Shown here piece after piece: positions 1 to 5,195 of a stretch of 5,748 nt of DNA; position 1 is the stretch's first letter; every line of letters begins with the position of its first letter. The notes beneath the pieces are model-generated. The model did not search any database. It saw only the letters and a list, made by a program, of their open reading frames with translations, and had not been told where the DNA came from. The stretch covers positions 4,257 through 10,004 of the forward strand of contig DOJM01000451.1 of assembly GCA_003529225.1 (NCBI GenBank). The letters are read 5' to 3'. Made by a program: the position numbers and the translations under genes. Source of the stretch: Paenibacillus sp. Lineage in GTDB: Bacteria > Bacillota > Bacilli > Paenibacillales > Paenibacillaceae.

Positions 1-161
1 AGATCTGCAAGGATCGAACCAAAACTCATGTTCTCGGTTGGACAAGACTTGGACTCCTCGAGATGACCCGGAAGAAGGCTCGACATGATTCAGCCAGCTT
101 CGCACCTATCCTTTGTCAGTGCTGTGGAGGGACAGGGAAAGTTGGAGAATGGATGGATTGA
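1..161 (+). CDS. rng: Ribonuclease E/G family protein, C-terminal end (partial)
   Basis: This is the 3' end of a gene entering from the left; about 52 codons are visible, read from base 3 and stopping at TGA 159-161. The fragment starts near the conserved end of the RNase E/G catalytic core: it shows DRTKTHVLGWTRLGLLEMTR, matching the 'DR.. ...RLGLLEMTRK' block that follows the DNase I-like subdomain. About 18 residues later comes a CxxC followed by GGTGK, which corresponds to the zinc-link (CPxCxGTG) that holds RNase E/G dimers together; the usual Pro is Gln here and an extra Cys lies inside the CxxC. The family makes endonucleolytic cuts in single-stranded RNA for rRNA maturation and mRNA decay. 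The protein ends about ten residues after the zinc-link, so it lacks the small C-terminal domain of E. coli RNase G. The reading frame is distinct from an overlapping ATG-initiated open frame at 85-309, which is not a gene. Family assignment is firm; RNase G rather than E is by length. Confidence 0.88.
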   Translation, partial: ICKDRTKTHVLGWTRLGLLEMTRKKARHDSASFAPILCQCCGGTGKVGEWMD

Positions 162-162
162 G

Positions 163-191
163 TTGACGATAGGCGATAAGTATGATAATAT
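163..191 (+). promoter_or_regulatory. Sigma-A promoter for the rplU-prp-rpmA operon (extended -10)
   Basis: The -35 element TTGACG (163-168, five of six matches) is followed by a 17-base spacer and the -10 element TAATAT (186-191). A TG dinucleotide at 183-184, one base upstream of the -10, forms an extended -10 motif. Transcription would begin near 198, giving a leader of about 127 bases before the rplU start. The -35 begins two bases after the RNase gene stop, so the ribosomal operon has its own start although no terminator separates it from the upstream gene. Elements are read directly; activity is inferred. Confidence 0.72.
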
Positions 192-197
192 CTTCAA

Positions 198-324
198 GTA
201 TGTGTTTGATTTATTCGGTCCTGCACATGCTGTAACCGCTCCGATCGGGTACATAAGTGCAGATTCCCACGGGAATCTGCCACCTAGACTAGGCGAGTCT
301 GAGACATGAGGAGGTGCAAGTAAA
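198..324 (+). promoter_or_regulatory. L21 leader-type structured 5' UTR of rplU
   Basis: This non-coding leader has several pairing options. CTGCAC (221-226) can pair with GTGCAG (257-262). A longer perfect hairpin, GCAGATTCCC (259-268) with GGGAATCTGC (271-280), uses part of the same strand, so the two are mutually exclusive. Next, AGACT (286-290) pairs with AGTCT (296-300), and this small hairpin is enclosed by CACCT (281-285) pairing with AGGTG (312-316), which is the right half of the rplU Shine-Dalgarno AGGAGGTG (309-316). Established knowledge: Bacillales rplU operons carry an autoregulatory leader catalogued as the L21 leader. Position, the SD-masking pairing and the operon fit this. 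Which ligand switches it, presumably L21 itself, is inference; the exact 5' end is estimated from the promoter. Confidence 0.7.
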
Positions 325-636
325 ATGTATGCAATTATCGAAACTGGCGGTAAACAATACAAAGTCCAAGAGGGCGATGTTTTGTTCATTGAGAAGTTGG
401 AAGCTGAAGACGGCGCAAGTGTAACTTTTGACCGTGTATTGGCTGTTTCTAACGAAGGTGGTCTGACTGCAGGAGCTCCGCTCGTAAGCGGCGCGTCTGT
501 AACAGCTAAAGTCGAGAAACATGGTAAAGGCGCTAAGGTTGTAGTTTACAAATACAAACCTAAGAAGAACTACCACAAGAAACAAGGCCATCGTCAACCG
601 TACACGAAAGTAACTATCGAGAAGATTCAAGCGTAA
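325..636 (+). CDS. rplU: 50S ribosomal protein L21
   Basis: This gene encodes 103 residues, the usual length for bacterial L21, a 23S rRNA-binding protein of the large subunit that sits near L20. The N-terminus [14 protein letters not shown] is the family signature, and the basic C-terminal block with [19 protein letters not shown] (about residues 76-95) is the conserved RNA-binding region. The ATG is preceded by a near-perfect Shine-Dalgarno AGGAGGTG eight bases upstream, which fixes the start. It is the first gene of an operon with prp (12-base gap) and rpmA. Expression is probably controlled both by the promoter at 163-191 and by the leader that can mask its ribosome binding site. No anomaly was seen. 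Identification is secure. Confidence 0.98.
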   Translation: MYAIIETGGKQYKVQEGDVLFIEKLEAEDGASVTFDRVLAVSNEGGLTAGAPLVSGASVTAKVEKHGKGAKVVVYKYKPKKNYHKKQGHRQPYTKVTIEKIQA

Positions 637-648
637 GAAGGTGCGTGA

Positions 649-984
649 ATGATTAACGTACGGATTACACGATCTTCGGATCTAGGGACTATCGTTGGCT
701 TTGAGGTAAAAGGGCACGCGGGTTATGCAAAGCGTGGCGAAGATATCGTATGTGCCGGAGTATCGGTCGTAACGGTTGGAACCGTCAATTCGATTGAGAC
801 TTTGACCGGAATCTCCATGGATACGTCCATGAAGAACGGATTCCTAAGTGGAACATTAAGTTCCATTGATGATTTCGATACTTCCGCGAAGGTACAATTG
901 CTGCTTGAATCCATGGTCGTGATGCTAAATGATATCGCAGAATCATACGGAAAGTATCTTCAAATAGAGCAAGTAAATATTTAA
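649..984 (+). CDS. prp: Ribosomal-processing cysteine protease Prp (YsxB family)
   Basis: This 111-residue protein has the Prp/YsxB fold signature [18 protein letters not shown] at residues 22-39. The family's catalytic dyad is His and Cys about 12 residues apart, here H23 and C35. The family removes the short N-terminal extension of L27 in Firmicutes, a step needed because the extension would reach toward the peptidyl transferase centre. The substrate is encoded immediately downstream in rpmA and carries the expected extension, so enzyme and substrate are adjacent. The ATG has a modest Shine-Dalgarno (AGAAGGTG) five bases upstream, lying just after the rplU stop, which suggests translational coupling. 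The length is normal and both catalytic residues are intact. The gene name is secure; activity is inferred from the family. Confidence 0.95.
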   Translation: MINVRITRSSDLGTIVGFEVKGHAGYAKRGEDIVCAGVSVVTVGTVNSIETLTGISMDTSMKNGFLSGTLSSIDDFDTSAKVQLLLESMVVMLNDIAESYGKYLQIEQVNI

Positions 985-986
985 AG

Positions 987-993
987 AAGGAGG
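987..993 (+). promoter_or_regulatory. Strong ribosome binding site of rpmA
   Basis: AAGGAGG is a full-consensus Shine-Dalgarno, eight bases before the rpmA ATG at 1002 and two bases after the prp stop. It is clearly stronger than the site in front of prp, consistent with ribosomal protein L27 being made in greater amount than the protease that trims it. The strength comparison is read from sequence; the expression difference is inferred. Confidence 0.8.
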
Positions 994-1001
994 TTGACAA
1001 C

Positions 1002-1313
1002 ATGTTGAAATTGAATCTTCAATTGTTCGCATCGAAAAAAGGTGTAGGTTCCACAAAAAACGGACGGGATTCCCATTCCAAACGTCTTGGCGTGAAACGT
1101 GCTGACGGTCAAGCAGTAACCGGCGGTAACATCTTGGTTCGTCAACGCGGAACAAAAATTCACCCAGGCACTAACGTAGGCATCGGTAAAGATGATACGT
1201 TGTTCGCATTGGTGGATGGCGTAGTGAAGTTCGAACGTTGGGGCCGCGATCGCAAAAAAGTGAGCGTATACCCAGTTGATGTCGCTCCGGTAGCAGCGGC
1301 ACTGGAAGCGTAA
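1002..1313 (+). CDS. rpmA: 50S ribosomal protein L27, precursor with cleavable N-terminal extension
   Basis: This gene encodes 103 residues. The body from residue 10 ([15 protein letters not shown]) is standard L27, including the conserved [17 protein letters not shown] and [15 protein letters not shown] segments and the C-terminal KKVSVYPV. The first nine residues, MLKLNLQLF, form the Firmicutes-type extension; in Staphylococcus aureus Prp cuts after the corresponding Phe9, leaving A10 as the mature N-terminus. Here P2 is Leu8 rather than the Phe of the S. aureus motif. L27 lies at the peptidyl transferase centre, where its mature N-terminus contacts tRNA ends. It is the last gene of the rplU-prp-rpmA operon, and a strong terminator follows about 30 bases after the stop. 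Identification is secure; the exact cleavage site is by analogy. Confidence 0.98.
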   Translation: MLKLNLQLFASKKGVGSTKNGRDSHSKRLGVKRADGQAVTGGNILVRQRGTKIHPGTNVGIGKDDTLFALVDGVVKFERWGRDRKKVSVYPVDVAPVAAALEA

Positions 1314-1338
1314 GCTTACGGACCATATTTGCATGTAG

Positions 1339-1370
1339 AAGCCTCCGGCATGAGTGCCGGAGGCTTTTTT
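1339..1370 (+). terminator. Rho-independent terminator of the rplU operon
   Basis: GCCTCCGGCA (1341-1350) pairs perfectly over ten bases with TGCCGGAGGC (1355-1364) around the tetraloop TGAG, and is followed directly by six T residues (1365-1370). Two A residues before the stem can pair with the first Ts. It lies 27 bases after the rpmA stop and closes the ribosomal operon, separating it from the spo0B-obg unit. Confidence 0.95.
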
Positions 1371-1438
1371 GTAGAATATTCAGAATCGATTGTGGATACC
1401 TCTTTAAGCGCACTTTAGAAATGTATACCTTCAGAGTT

Positions 1439-1467
1439 TTAGGAAAGCATAAACATCCTTAGAATAT
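1439..1467 (+). promoter_or_regulatory. Candidate sigma-H promoter upstream of the spo0B-like gene
   Basis: AGGAAAG (1441-1447) and GAATAT (1462-1467) resemble the sigma-H elements RNAGGAWWW and RNNGAATWW. The 14 bases between AGGAAAG and GAAT match the family spacing exactly. The core AGGA and GAAT are perfect, while the flanking R/W positions match only in part. Sigma-H drives early sporulation genes, so its presence ahead of a phosphorelay gene would make sense, but short motifs occur by chance in AT-rich DNA. Confidence 0.35.
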
Positions 1468-1493
1468 ATGTGAAATTCTTACGGTTATCTCTG

Positions 1494-1523
1494 GTGAACT
1501 ACAGGGAACTGCTGTGTTATACT
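1494..1523 (+). promoter_or_regulatory. Candidate extended -10 sigma-A promoter of the spo0B-obg unit
   Basis: The -10 TATACT (1518-1523) is preceded by TG at 1515-1516 with one base between, forming an extended -10. The -35 side is weak: GTGAAC at 1494-1499 with an 18-base spacer is the best match. The start would fall near 1530, about 70 bases before the chosen spo0B start. A separate promoter is expected because a strong terminator precedes this region. Confidence 0.5.
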
Positions 1524-1587
1524 AGGAAATGGTAATTGCTGAGAATAATAATCTAAACGAAGTCATGAATTTTGCGAACTGAGGGAC

Positions 1588-1593
1588 GGGGAG
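1588..1593 (+). promoter_or_regulatory. Ribosome binding site that sets the spo0B-like start
   Basis: GGGGAG lies five bases before ATG 1599. The in-frame TTG at 1572, which would add nine residues (mostly charged or polar), has no comparable purine-rich site in front of it. This favours ATG 1599 and places the first membrane helix right at the N-terminus. Confidence 0.6.
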
Positions 1594-1598
1594 AAAGA

Positions 1599-2339
1599 AT
1601 GAAATCCTGGAAATGTGCAATCTGGGCAGTCATGTTATCCGTAATGCTTCCTTTAGGACTCGTGTATTGGCATACCTCCCTTTTGACATGTCTGTTGCTT
1701 GGAATTTGGGTAGCGGTAACGGTTGCTTTCAGTTTGATTTGGAATCAGCGTCATTGGGAACGGGAACTGCGTATACAAGAGAACACTCTGCAACAGGCGG
1801 CGATTCGGACACTGAATCATCATCGACATGATTGGATGAATGATTTGCAGATTCTTTACGGATATATTCAGCTTGGAAAGCCTGATAAATCTGTGGAGTG
1901 TGTGGAAAGAATAAAGGAACGCATAGCGCTTGATAGTCGTATCGCTAAGCTGGGCATTCCTTCATTGGTCTTCTATATCCAATCTTTCCGAACTTACCGG
2001 ACAAGTCTGGAACTGGAAGTTCAAGTGGAGGAAGGATTGCAACTGGAGGAAAAGCTAAACCGGGAAGCAGGAGATGAGCTGACTTCAGTGATTATGCAGA
2101 CCGTACGGGCTTATCAATATAACGGACTGGCTCCCCAGGGGGAAACGCGCAAGCTGCGTCTTGGCTTTATTCAGGATGGAGGAGACATTCTTATCTCCTT
2201 CGAAGGTGAGGGAGAGCATGGCAATCCCGAGCAGCTCAAAGGGCAAATTTATAATATAGTACAAGGAAAAATCATGAAAGCGGAGCAGTTTAAGCCCAGT
2301 AAGGCTTATGTAGAGCTGCGTTTGCCGCTTGAAATGTGA
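1599..2339 (+). CDS. spo0B: Spo0B-type sporulation phosphotransferase with N-terminal membrane anchor
   Basis: The product has 246 residues from ATG 1599. Residues about 7-24 and 28-48 are two hydrophobic helices separated by a short polar turn. A charged helix leads to HHRHDWMNDLQILYGYIQL (residues 74-92), which matches the phosphoacceptor helix of B. subtilis Spo0B (RHDWMNKLQL); H77 is therefore the likely phosphorylated histidine. SRIAKLGIPSLVF (about 114-126) aligns with the second helix of the Spo0B four-helix bundle. The rest is a poorly conserved, degenerate kinase-like ATPase domain without visible ATP-binding boxes. Spo0B passes phosphate from Spo0F to Spo0A in the sporulation phosphorelay. 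Its place between rpmA and obg is the same as in B. subtilis. What differs is the membrane anchor: B. subtilis Spo0B is cytosolic. Its stop overlaps the obg ribosome binding region, so the two are probably co-translated. It could instead be a Spo0B-like sensor module of other function. Confidence 0.85.
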   Translation: MKSWKCAIWAVMLSVMLPLGLVYWHTSLLTCLLLGIWVAVTVAFSLIWNQRHWERELRIQENTLQQAAIRTLNHHRHDWMNDLQILYGYIQLGKPDKSVECVERIKERIALDSRIAKLGIPSLVFYIQSFRTYRTSLELEVQVEEGLQLEEKLNREAGDELTSVIMQTVRAYQYNGLAPQGETRKLRLGFIQDGGDILISFEGEGEHGNPEQLKGQIYNIVQGKIMKAEQFKPSKAYVELRLPLEM

Positions 2340-2354
2340 GGAAGGTGAACATTA

Positions 2355-3665
2355 ATGTTCGTAGATAAAGCTAAGATTTATGTTAAGGGCGGAGACGGCG
2401 GGGATGGTATCGTTGCGTTTCGTCGGGAAAAGTATGTACCGGATGGTGGTCCAGCAGGTGGTGACGGTGGCCGTGGTGGCGACGTTATCTTCCGCGTAGA
2501 TGAGGGCTTGCGTACACTGATGGATTTCCGTTATCAGCGCCACTTTAAAGCGGACAAAGGGATTAAAGGACGTAACAGAAGTCAGCATGGGGCGAACGCT
2601 GATCATATGATCGTGCGGATTCCACCTGGAACCATGTTAATTGACGATGATACTCAAGAGATCATCGCCGATTTGACTCGTCATGGTCAGCAAGTTGTTG
2701 TTGCCCGTGGGGGTCGTGGGGGTCGTGGGAATGCTCGTTTTGCAACAGCAGCTAATAAGGCTCCAGAGCTAGCAGAGAACGGCGAAGAGGGTCAAGAACG
2801 GTATATTGTTATGGAACTTAAGGTTATGGCTGATGTGGGACTTGTAGGCTTCCCGAGTGTGGGCAAATCTACGCTACTGTCGGTCGTATCCGCAGCTCAA
2901 CCAAAGATTGGTGCATACCATTTCACTACGATTACACCGAACTTAGGTGTAGTAGATGTTGGGGATGGACGAAGCTTTGTAATGGCGGATCTGCCAGGAT
3001 TAATTGAGGGAGCTAGTGAAGGCATAGGGCTTGGTCATGAATTCCTACGTCACGTTGAACGTACACGGATCATTATTCACGTAGTGGATATGTCTGGTTC
3101 AGAGGGGCGTGATCCCTTCGAGGATTGGGTTCTCATTAATGACGAGCTGAAGCAATATAATGCGGCTCTAATTGATCGTCCTCAGATCGTGGCCGCGAAT
3201 AAAATGGATATGCCAGAGTCAGAGGAGAATCTCATCGCTTTCCGAGAACGCGTAGCTGAGCTGCGTCCGGATCTTGAGATTATGCCGATCTCCTCGCTTA
3301 CCCGTCAGGGTGTTCAGGAACTGTTATATCGTGCAACGGATATTCTTGATAGTATTCCGGTGGCACCGGTAGTTGAAGAAGTATCAGGAACAACTGAACG
3401 TAAGGTTTATAAGCTAGAAGCGGAAGATGATAACTCATTCACCATTACACGTGATAACGAAACATATGTGGTCAACAGCCCTCGTATCGAGAAAATGTTG
3501 AAACGTATGCAGCTTAGCACACATGATGCGATTCTAAAGCTCGCCCGGACTTTGCGACATATGGGTGTAGATGCAGAGCTTCGGAAACGTGGAGCTGTAG
3601 AGGGGACTATCGTCCGTATTGGTGAGTTCGAATTCGAGTTCGTAGAGAATAGTAGTTACTATTAA
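2355..3665 (+). CDS. obg: Obg family GTPase (GTPase CgtA/ObgE)
   Basis: This 436-residue protein has the full three-domain Obg layout. The glycine-rich Obg fold spans residues 1-158 (VKGGDGGDG near the start, [14 protein letters not shown] at 31-44, [10 protein letters not shown] at 117-126). The G domain carries G1 GFPSVGKST at 165-173, switch I TTITPNLG at 191-198, G3 DLPG at 212-215, G4 NKMD at 282-285 and G5 ISS at 312-314. A C-terminal OCT domain occupies about 345-432. Obg is an essential GTPase that binds the 50S subunit and monitors its late assembly; in B. subtilis it is also needed for sporulation and the general stress response. Its Shine-Dalgarno AAGGTG lies seven bases before the ATG and abuts the spo0B stop. 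It is the last gene of its transcript, closed by the terminator at 3681-3732. All motifs are intact and the length is typical. Confidence 0.98.
   Translation: MFVDKAKIYVKGGDGGDGIVAFRREKYVPDGGPAGGDGGRGGDVIFRVDEGLRTLMDFRYQRHFKADKGIKGRNRSQHGANADHMIVRIPPGTMLIDDDTQEIIADLTRHGQQVVVARGGRGGRGNARFATAANKAPELAENGEEGQERYIVMELKVMADVGLVGFPSVGKSTLLSVVSAAQPKIGAYHFTTITPNLGVVDVGDGRSFVMADLPGLIEGASEGIGLGHEFLRHVERTRIIIHVVDMSGSEGRDPFEDWVLINDELKQYNAALIDRPQIVAANKMDMPESEENLIAFRERVAELRPDLEIMPISSLTRQGVQELLYRATDILDSIPVAPVVEEVSGTTERKVYKLEAEDDNSFTITRDNETYVVNSPRIEKMLKRMQLSTHDAILKLARTLRHMGVDAELRKRGAVEGTIVRIGEFEFEFVENSSYY
2706..2729 (+). repeat. Short tandem repeat (9-bp unit) inside obg
   Basis: The unit CGTGGGGGT occurs twice exactly (2706-2714, 2715-2723) followed by a partial third copy CGTGGG (2724-2729). 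It encodes the RGGRGGRGN stretch of the Obg fold, which is conserved in the family, so protein selection explains most of it. The identical codon choice makes it a possible replication-slippage site that would stay in frame. Confidence 0.6.
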
Positions 3666-3680
3666 TATTTAGCTGATTAC

Positions 3681-3732
3681 AAAGCGCGACTTGTGTTCTC
3701 CTGTAAAGGAAGACACAAGTCGCGCTTTTTTT
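3681..3732 (+). terminator. Rho-independent terminator of the spo0B-obg unit
   Basis: GCGCGACTTGTGT (3684-3696) pairs over 13 bases with ACACAAGTCGCGC (3713-3725). Inside it, TCCT (3699-3702) pairs with AGGA (3707-3710) around a GTAA loop. Three A residues precede the stem and seven T residues (3726-3732) follow, with more T-rich sequence after that. It starts 15 bases after the obg stop and makes read-through into the SPFH gene unlikely. Confidence 0.95.
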
Positions 3733-3763
3733 ATTTCTTTTTTTCATGAAAAGAACCCAAAAC

Positions 3764-3777
3764 ACGATATATATCGT
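3764..3777 (+). repeat. Perfect 14-bp palindrome, candidate operator
   Basis: ACGATATATATCGT is a perfect inverted repeat in the region between the obg terminator and the SPFH gene. A further ATATCG half-site lies at 3787-3792, 16 bases from the one at 3771-3776. A possible -10, TAATAT (3785-3790), lies just downstream, which would put the palindrome in the -35/-10 interval, typical for a repressor site. No clear -35 was found and no regulator is encoded in view, so function is inferred. Confidence 0.4.
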
Positions 3778-3864
3778 ATACAATTAATATCGAAATACAC
3801 AATTTCCCATCCGGGAACGCATACGTTATTCATATATCATAGATGATGAAAGAGGGAATAGCAG

Positions 3865-5184
3865 ATGGCAATTATAGAAGTGGTGAAGTACGACGGTCCT
3901 CCGGGGATTTTCGCATGGAAATATCCTAACCAAGAGCTAGGGACTTGGACACAGCTAATTGTTAATGAATCTCAGGAAGCGATCCTATTCAAGGGCGGAC
4001 AAGCGCTTGATTCCTTTACGGCAGGGCGGCACACCCTGAGCACCGCCAATATTCCTATTTTATCTAATATCGTTAATCTTCCTTTCGGTGGGAAGTCACC
4101 ATTTACAGCAGAAGTATGGTACGTGAACAAGACCAATTCAATGAATGTTAAATGGGGGACAAGCGCACCTTTACAACTCCAGGATCCTAAATACAAAATT
4201 ATGATTTCTGTTCGTTCCTTCGGACAGTTTGGTGTAAAGGTTGATAATCCGCGCAAATTTTTGTTGCAGCTTGTTGGAACGCTTCCTCAGTTTGATCATG
4301 ATACGCTCGTGAATTATTTCCGCGGCTTGCTTATGTCGAATATAAATGAACTGATCTCATCCTACCTTGTACATAAGCAAATCAGTATACTGGAGATTAA
4401 TGCCTATGTTGCAGAGATCTCAAAGCATATCCAGGGGCGGCTAGCATCAACTTTTCTGGATAATGGACTTGAGCTGAATAATTTCTATATTGATTCCATT
4501 AATATTCCTGATGATGATCCGGCAACAATTCGGTTAAAGGAAGCTTTAGCTAAAAAAGCAGAAATGGATATTATCGGCTACAACTATCAGCAGGAGCGTG
4601 GCTTTAACACGATGGAAAAAGCAGCAGGTAATCCTGGTAATCTTGGAGTAGGCATGATGAACACCGGGATGGGGCTTGGACTTGGTATGGGATTCGCTGG
4701 ACCGGCTATGGATATGGTGAATCGTATGACCCGAGGGATGAGTTTTGATTCAGGGACTACAGTTGTTCGCCAAGAGCGCTCCTGTTCGAAGTGTGGGGTT
4801 ATGAATTCTGTTGAGGGAAGGTTCTGTAGTGGCTGTGGGCATGCTCTGGAGAGCATTCAGCAAAGCACACCGTCCGGAAACAAAATCAATTGTTTGGAAT
4901 GTGGACATGAATTGAAAGCAGGAGCCAAGTTCTGTCCTGGCTGTGGCAATCCTTATCGTGCTTGTCCAACCTGTGGAGCAGATAATCCTGAGGGTGCATC
5001 TTCCTGTGTCTCTTGTGGAAAAGAAATGCCTAAAGCCTGTGGTAAATGTGGAGAAATGGTATCACCAGGGGTGAAATTCTGTCCTCACTGTGGAGATAAC
5101 TTGGTTATTAAATGCGGAGGTTGTGGGCATGAGCTGAAGCCTGGACAAAAATTTTGTGCAGAGTGTGGAACAAAAGCAGGCTGA
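3865..5184 (+). CDS. SPFH-domain (YdjI-like) protein with five C-terminal zinc ribbons
   Basis: The product has 439 residues. Residues 1 to about 245 form a YdjI-type SPFH/'virion core' domain, recognisable by the N-terminal MAIIEVVKYDGPPG, the KYKIMISVRSFGQFGVKV strand region (109-126), IDSINIPDDDP (209-219) and MDIIGYNYQQERGF (234-247). A Gly/Met-rich linker (about 254-292, GMGLGLGMGF) follows. Residues 307-434 contain ten CxxC knuckles that make five zinc ribbons, each exactly CxxC-x10-CxxC (first Cys at 307, 343, 367, 392 and 417). There is no signal peptide or clear membrane helix. SPFH proteins form membrane-associated scaffolds; B. subtilis YdjI is tied to PspA and the envelope stress response. 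The start has an AGAGGG site eight bases upstream. The downstream membrane protein gene is 11 bases away, with its ribosome site overlapping this stop, so the two products probably work together. Domain calls are firm; cellular role is unproven. Confidence 0.9.
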   Translation: MAIIEVVKYDGPPGIFAWKYPNQELGTWTQLIVNESQEAILFKGGQALDSFTAGRHTLSTANIPILSNIVNLPFGGKSPFTAEVWYVNKTNSMNVKWGTSAPLQLQDPKYKIMISVRSFGQFGVKVDNPRKFLLQLVGTLPQFDHDTLVNYFRGLLMSNINELISSYLVHKQISILEINAYVAEISKHIQGRLASTFLDNGLELNNFYIDSINIPDDDPATIRLKEALAKKAEMDIIGYNYQQERGFNTMEKAAGNPGNLGVGMMNTGMGLGLGMGFAGPAMDMVNRMTRGMSFDSGTTVVRQERSCSKCGVMNSVEGRFCSGCGHALESIQQSTPSGNKINCLECGHELKAGAKFCPGCGNPYRACPTCGADNPEGASSCVSCGKEMPKACGKCGEMVSPGVKFCPHCGDNLVIKCGGCGHELKPGQKFCAECGTKAG

Positions 5185-5190
5185 AGGAGG
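5184..5190 (+). promoter_or_regulatory. Ribosome binding site of the membrane protein gene, overlapping the SPFH stop
   Basis: AAGGAGG shares its first A with the TGA stop of the SPFH gene and sits five bases before ATG 5196. This full-consensus site fixes the start of the downstream gene and indicates translation coupled to the SPFH gene. Confidence 0.85.
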
Positions 5191-5195
5191 ACGTT

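Noticed and set aside
259..280. Perfect 10-bp hairpin in the rplU leader as a transcription terminator or attenuator
   Set aside because: No T-tract follows (the next bases are CACCTAGACT), so intrinsic termination is unlikely; it is treated as part of the leader structure.
85..309. Plus-strand open frame of 74 codons over the RNase end, the promoter and the leader
   Set aside because: It has no ribosome site, overlaps the conserved RNase E/G frame, and its second half covers the structured leader; the translation resembles no family.
90..630. Two overlapping minus-strand open frames opposite the leader and rplU
   Set aside because: They are complementary shadows of the leader and the L21 gene, with no ribosome sites and no recognisable protein features.
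1572..1598. Upstream TTG start adding nine residues to the Spo0B-like protein
   Set aside because: There is no Shine-Dalgarno in front of TTG 1572, whereas GGGGAG sits five bases before ATG 1599, and the added charged residues would precede the membrane helix.
1613..1831. Plus-strand 72-codon frame inside the Spo0B-like gene
   Set aside because: It is an out-of-frame shadow of a gene with a clear conserved phosphoacceptor motif.
3804..3817. TTCCC-ATCC-GGGAA small hairpin before the SPFH gene, with GGGAAC as a possible ECF -35
   Set aside because: The five-base stem is too short to weigh, and no ECF-like -10 lies at the right distance downstream of GGGAAC.
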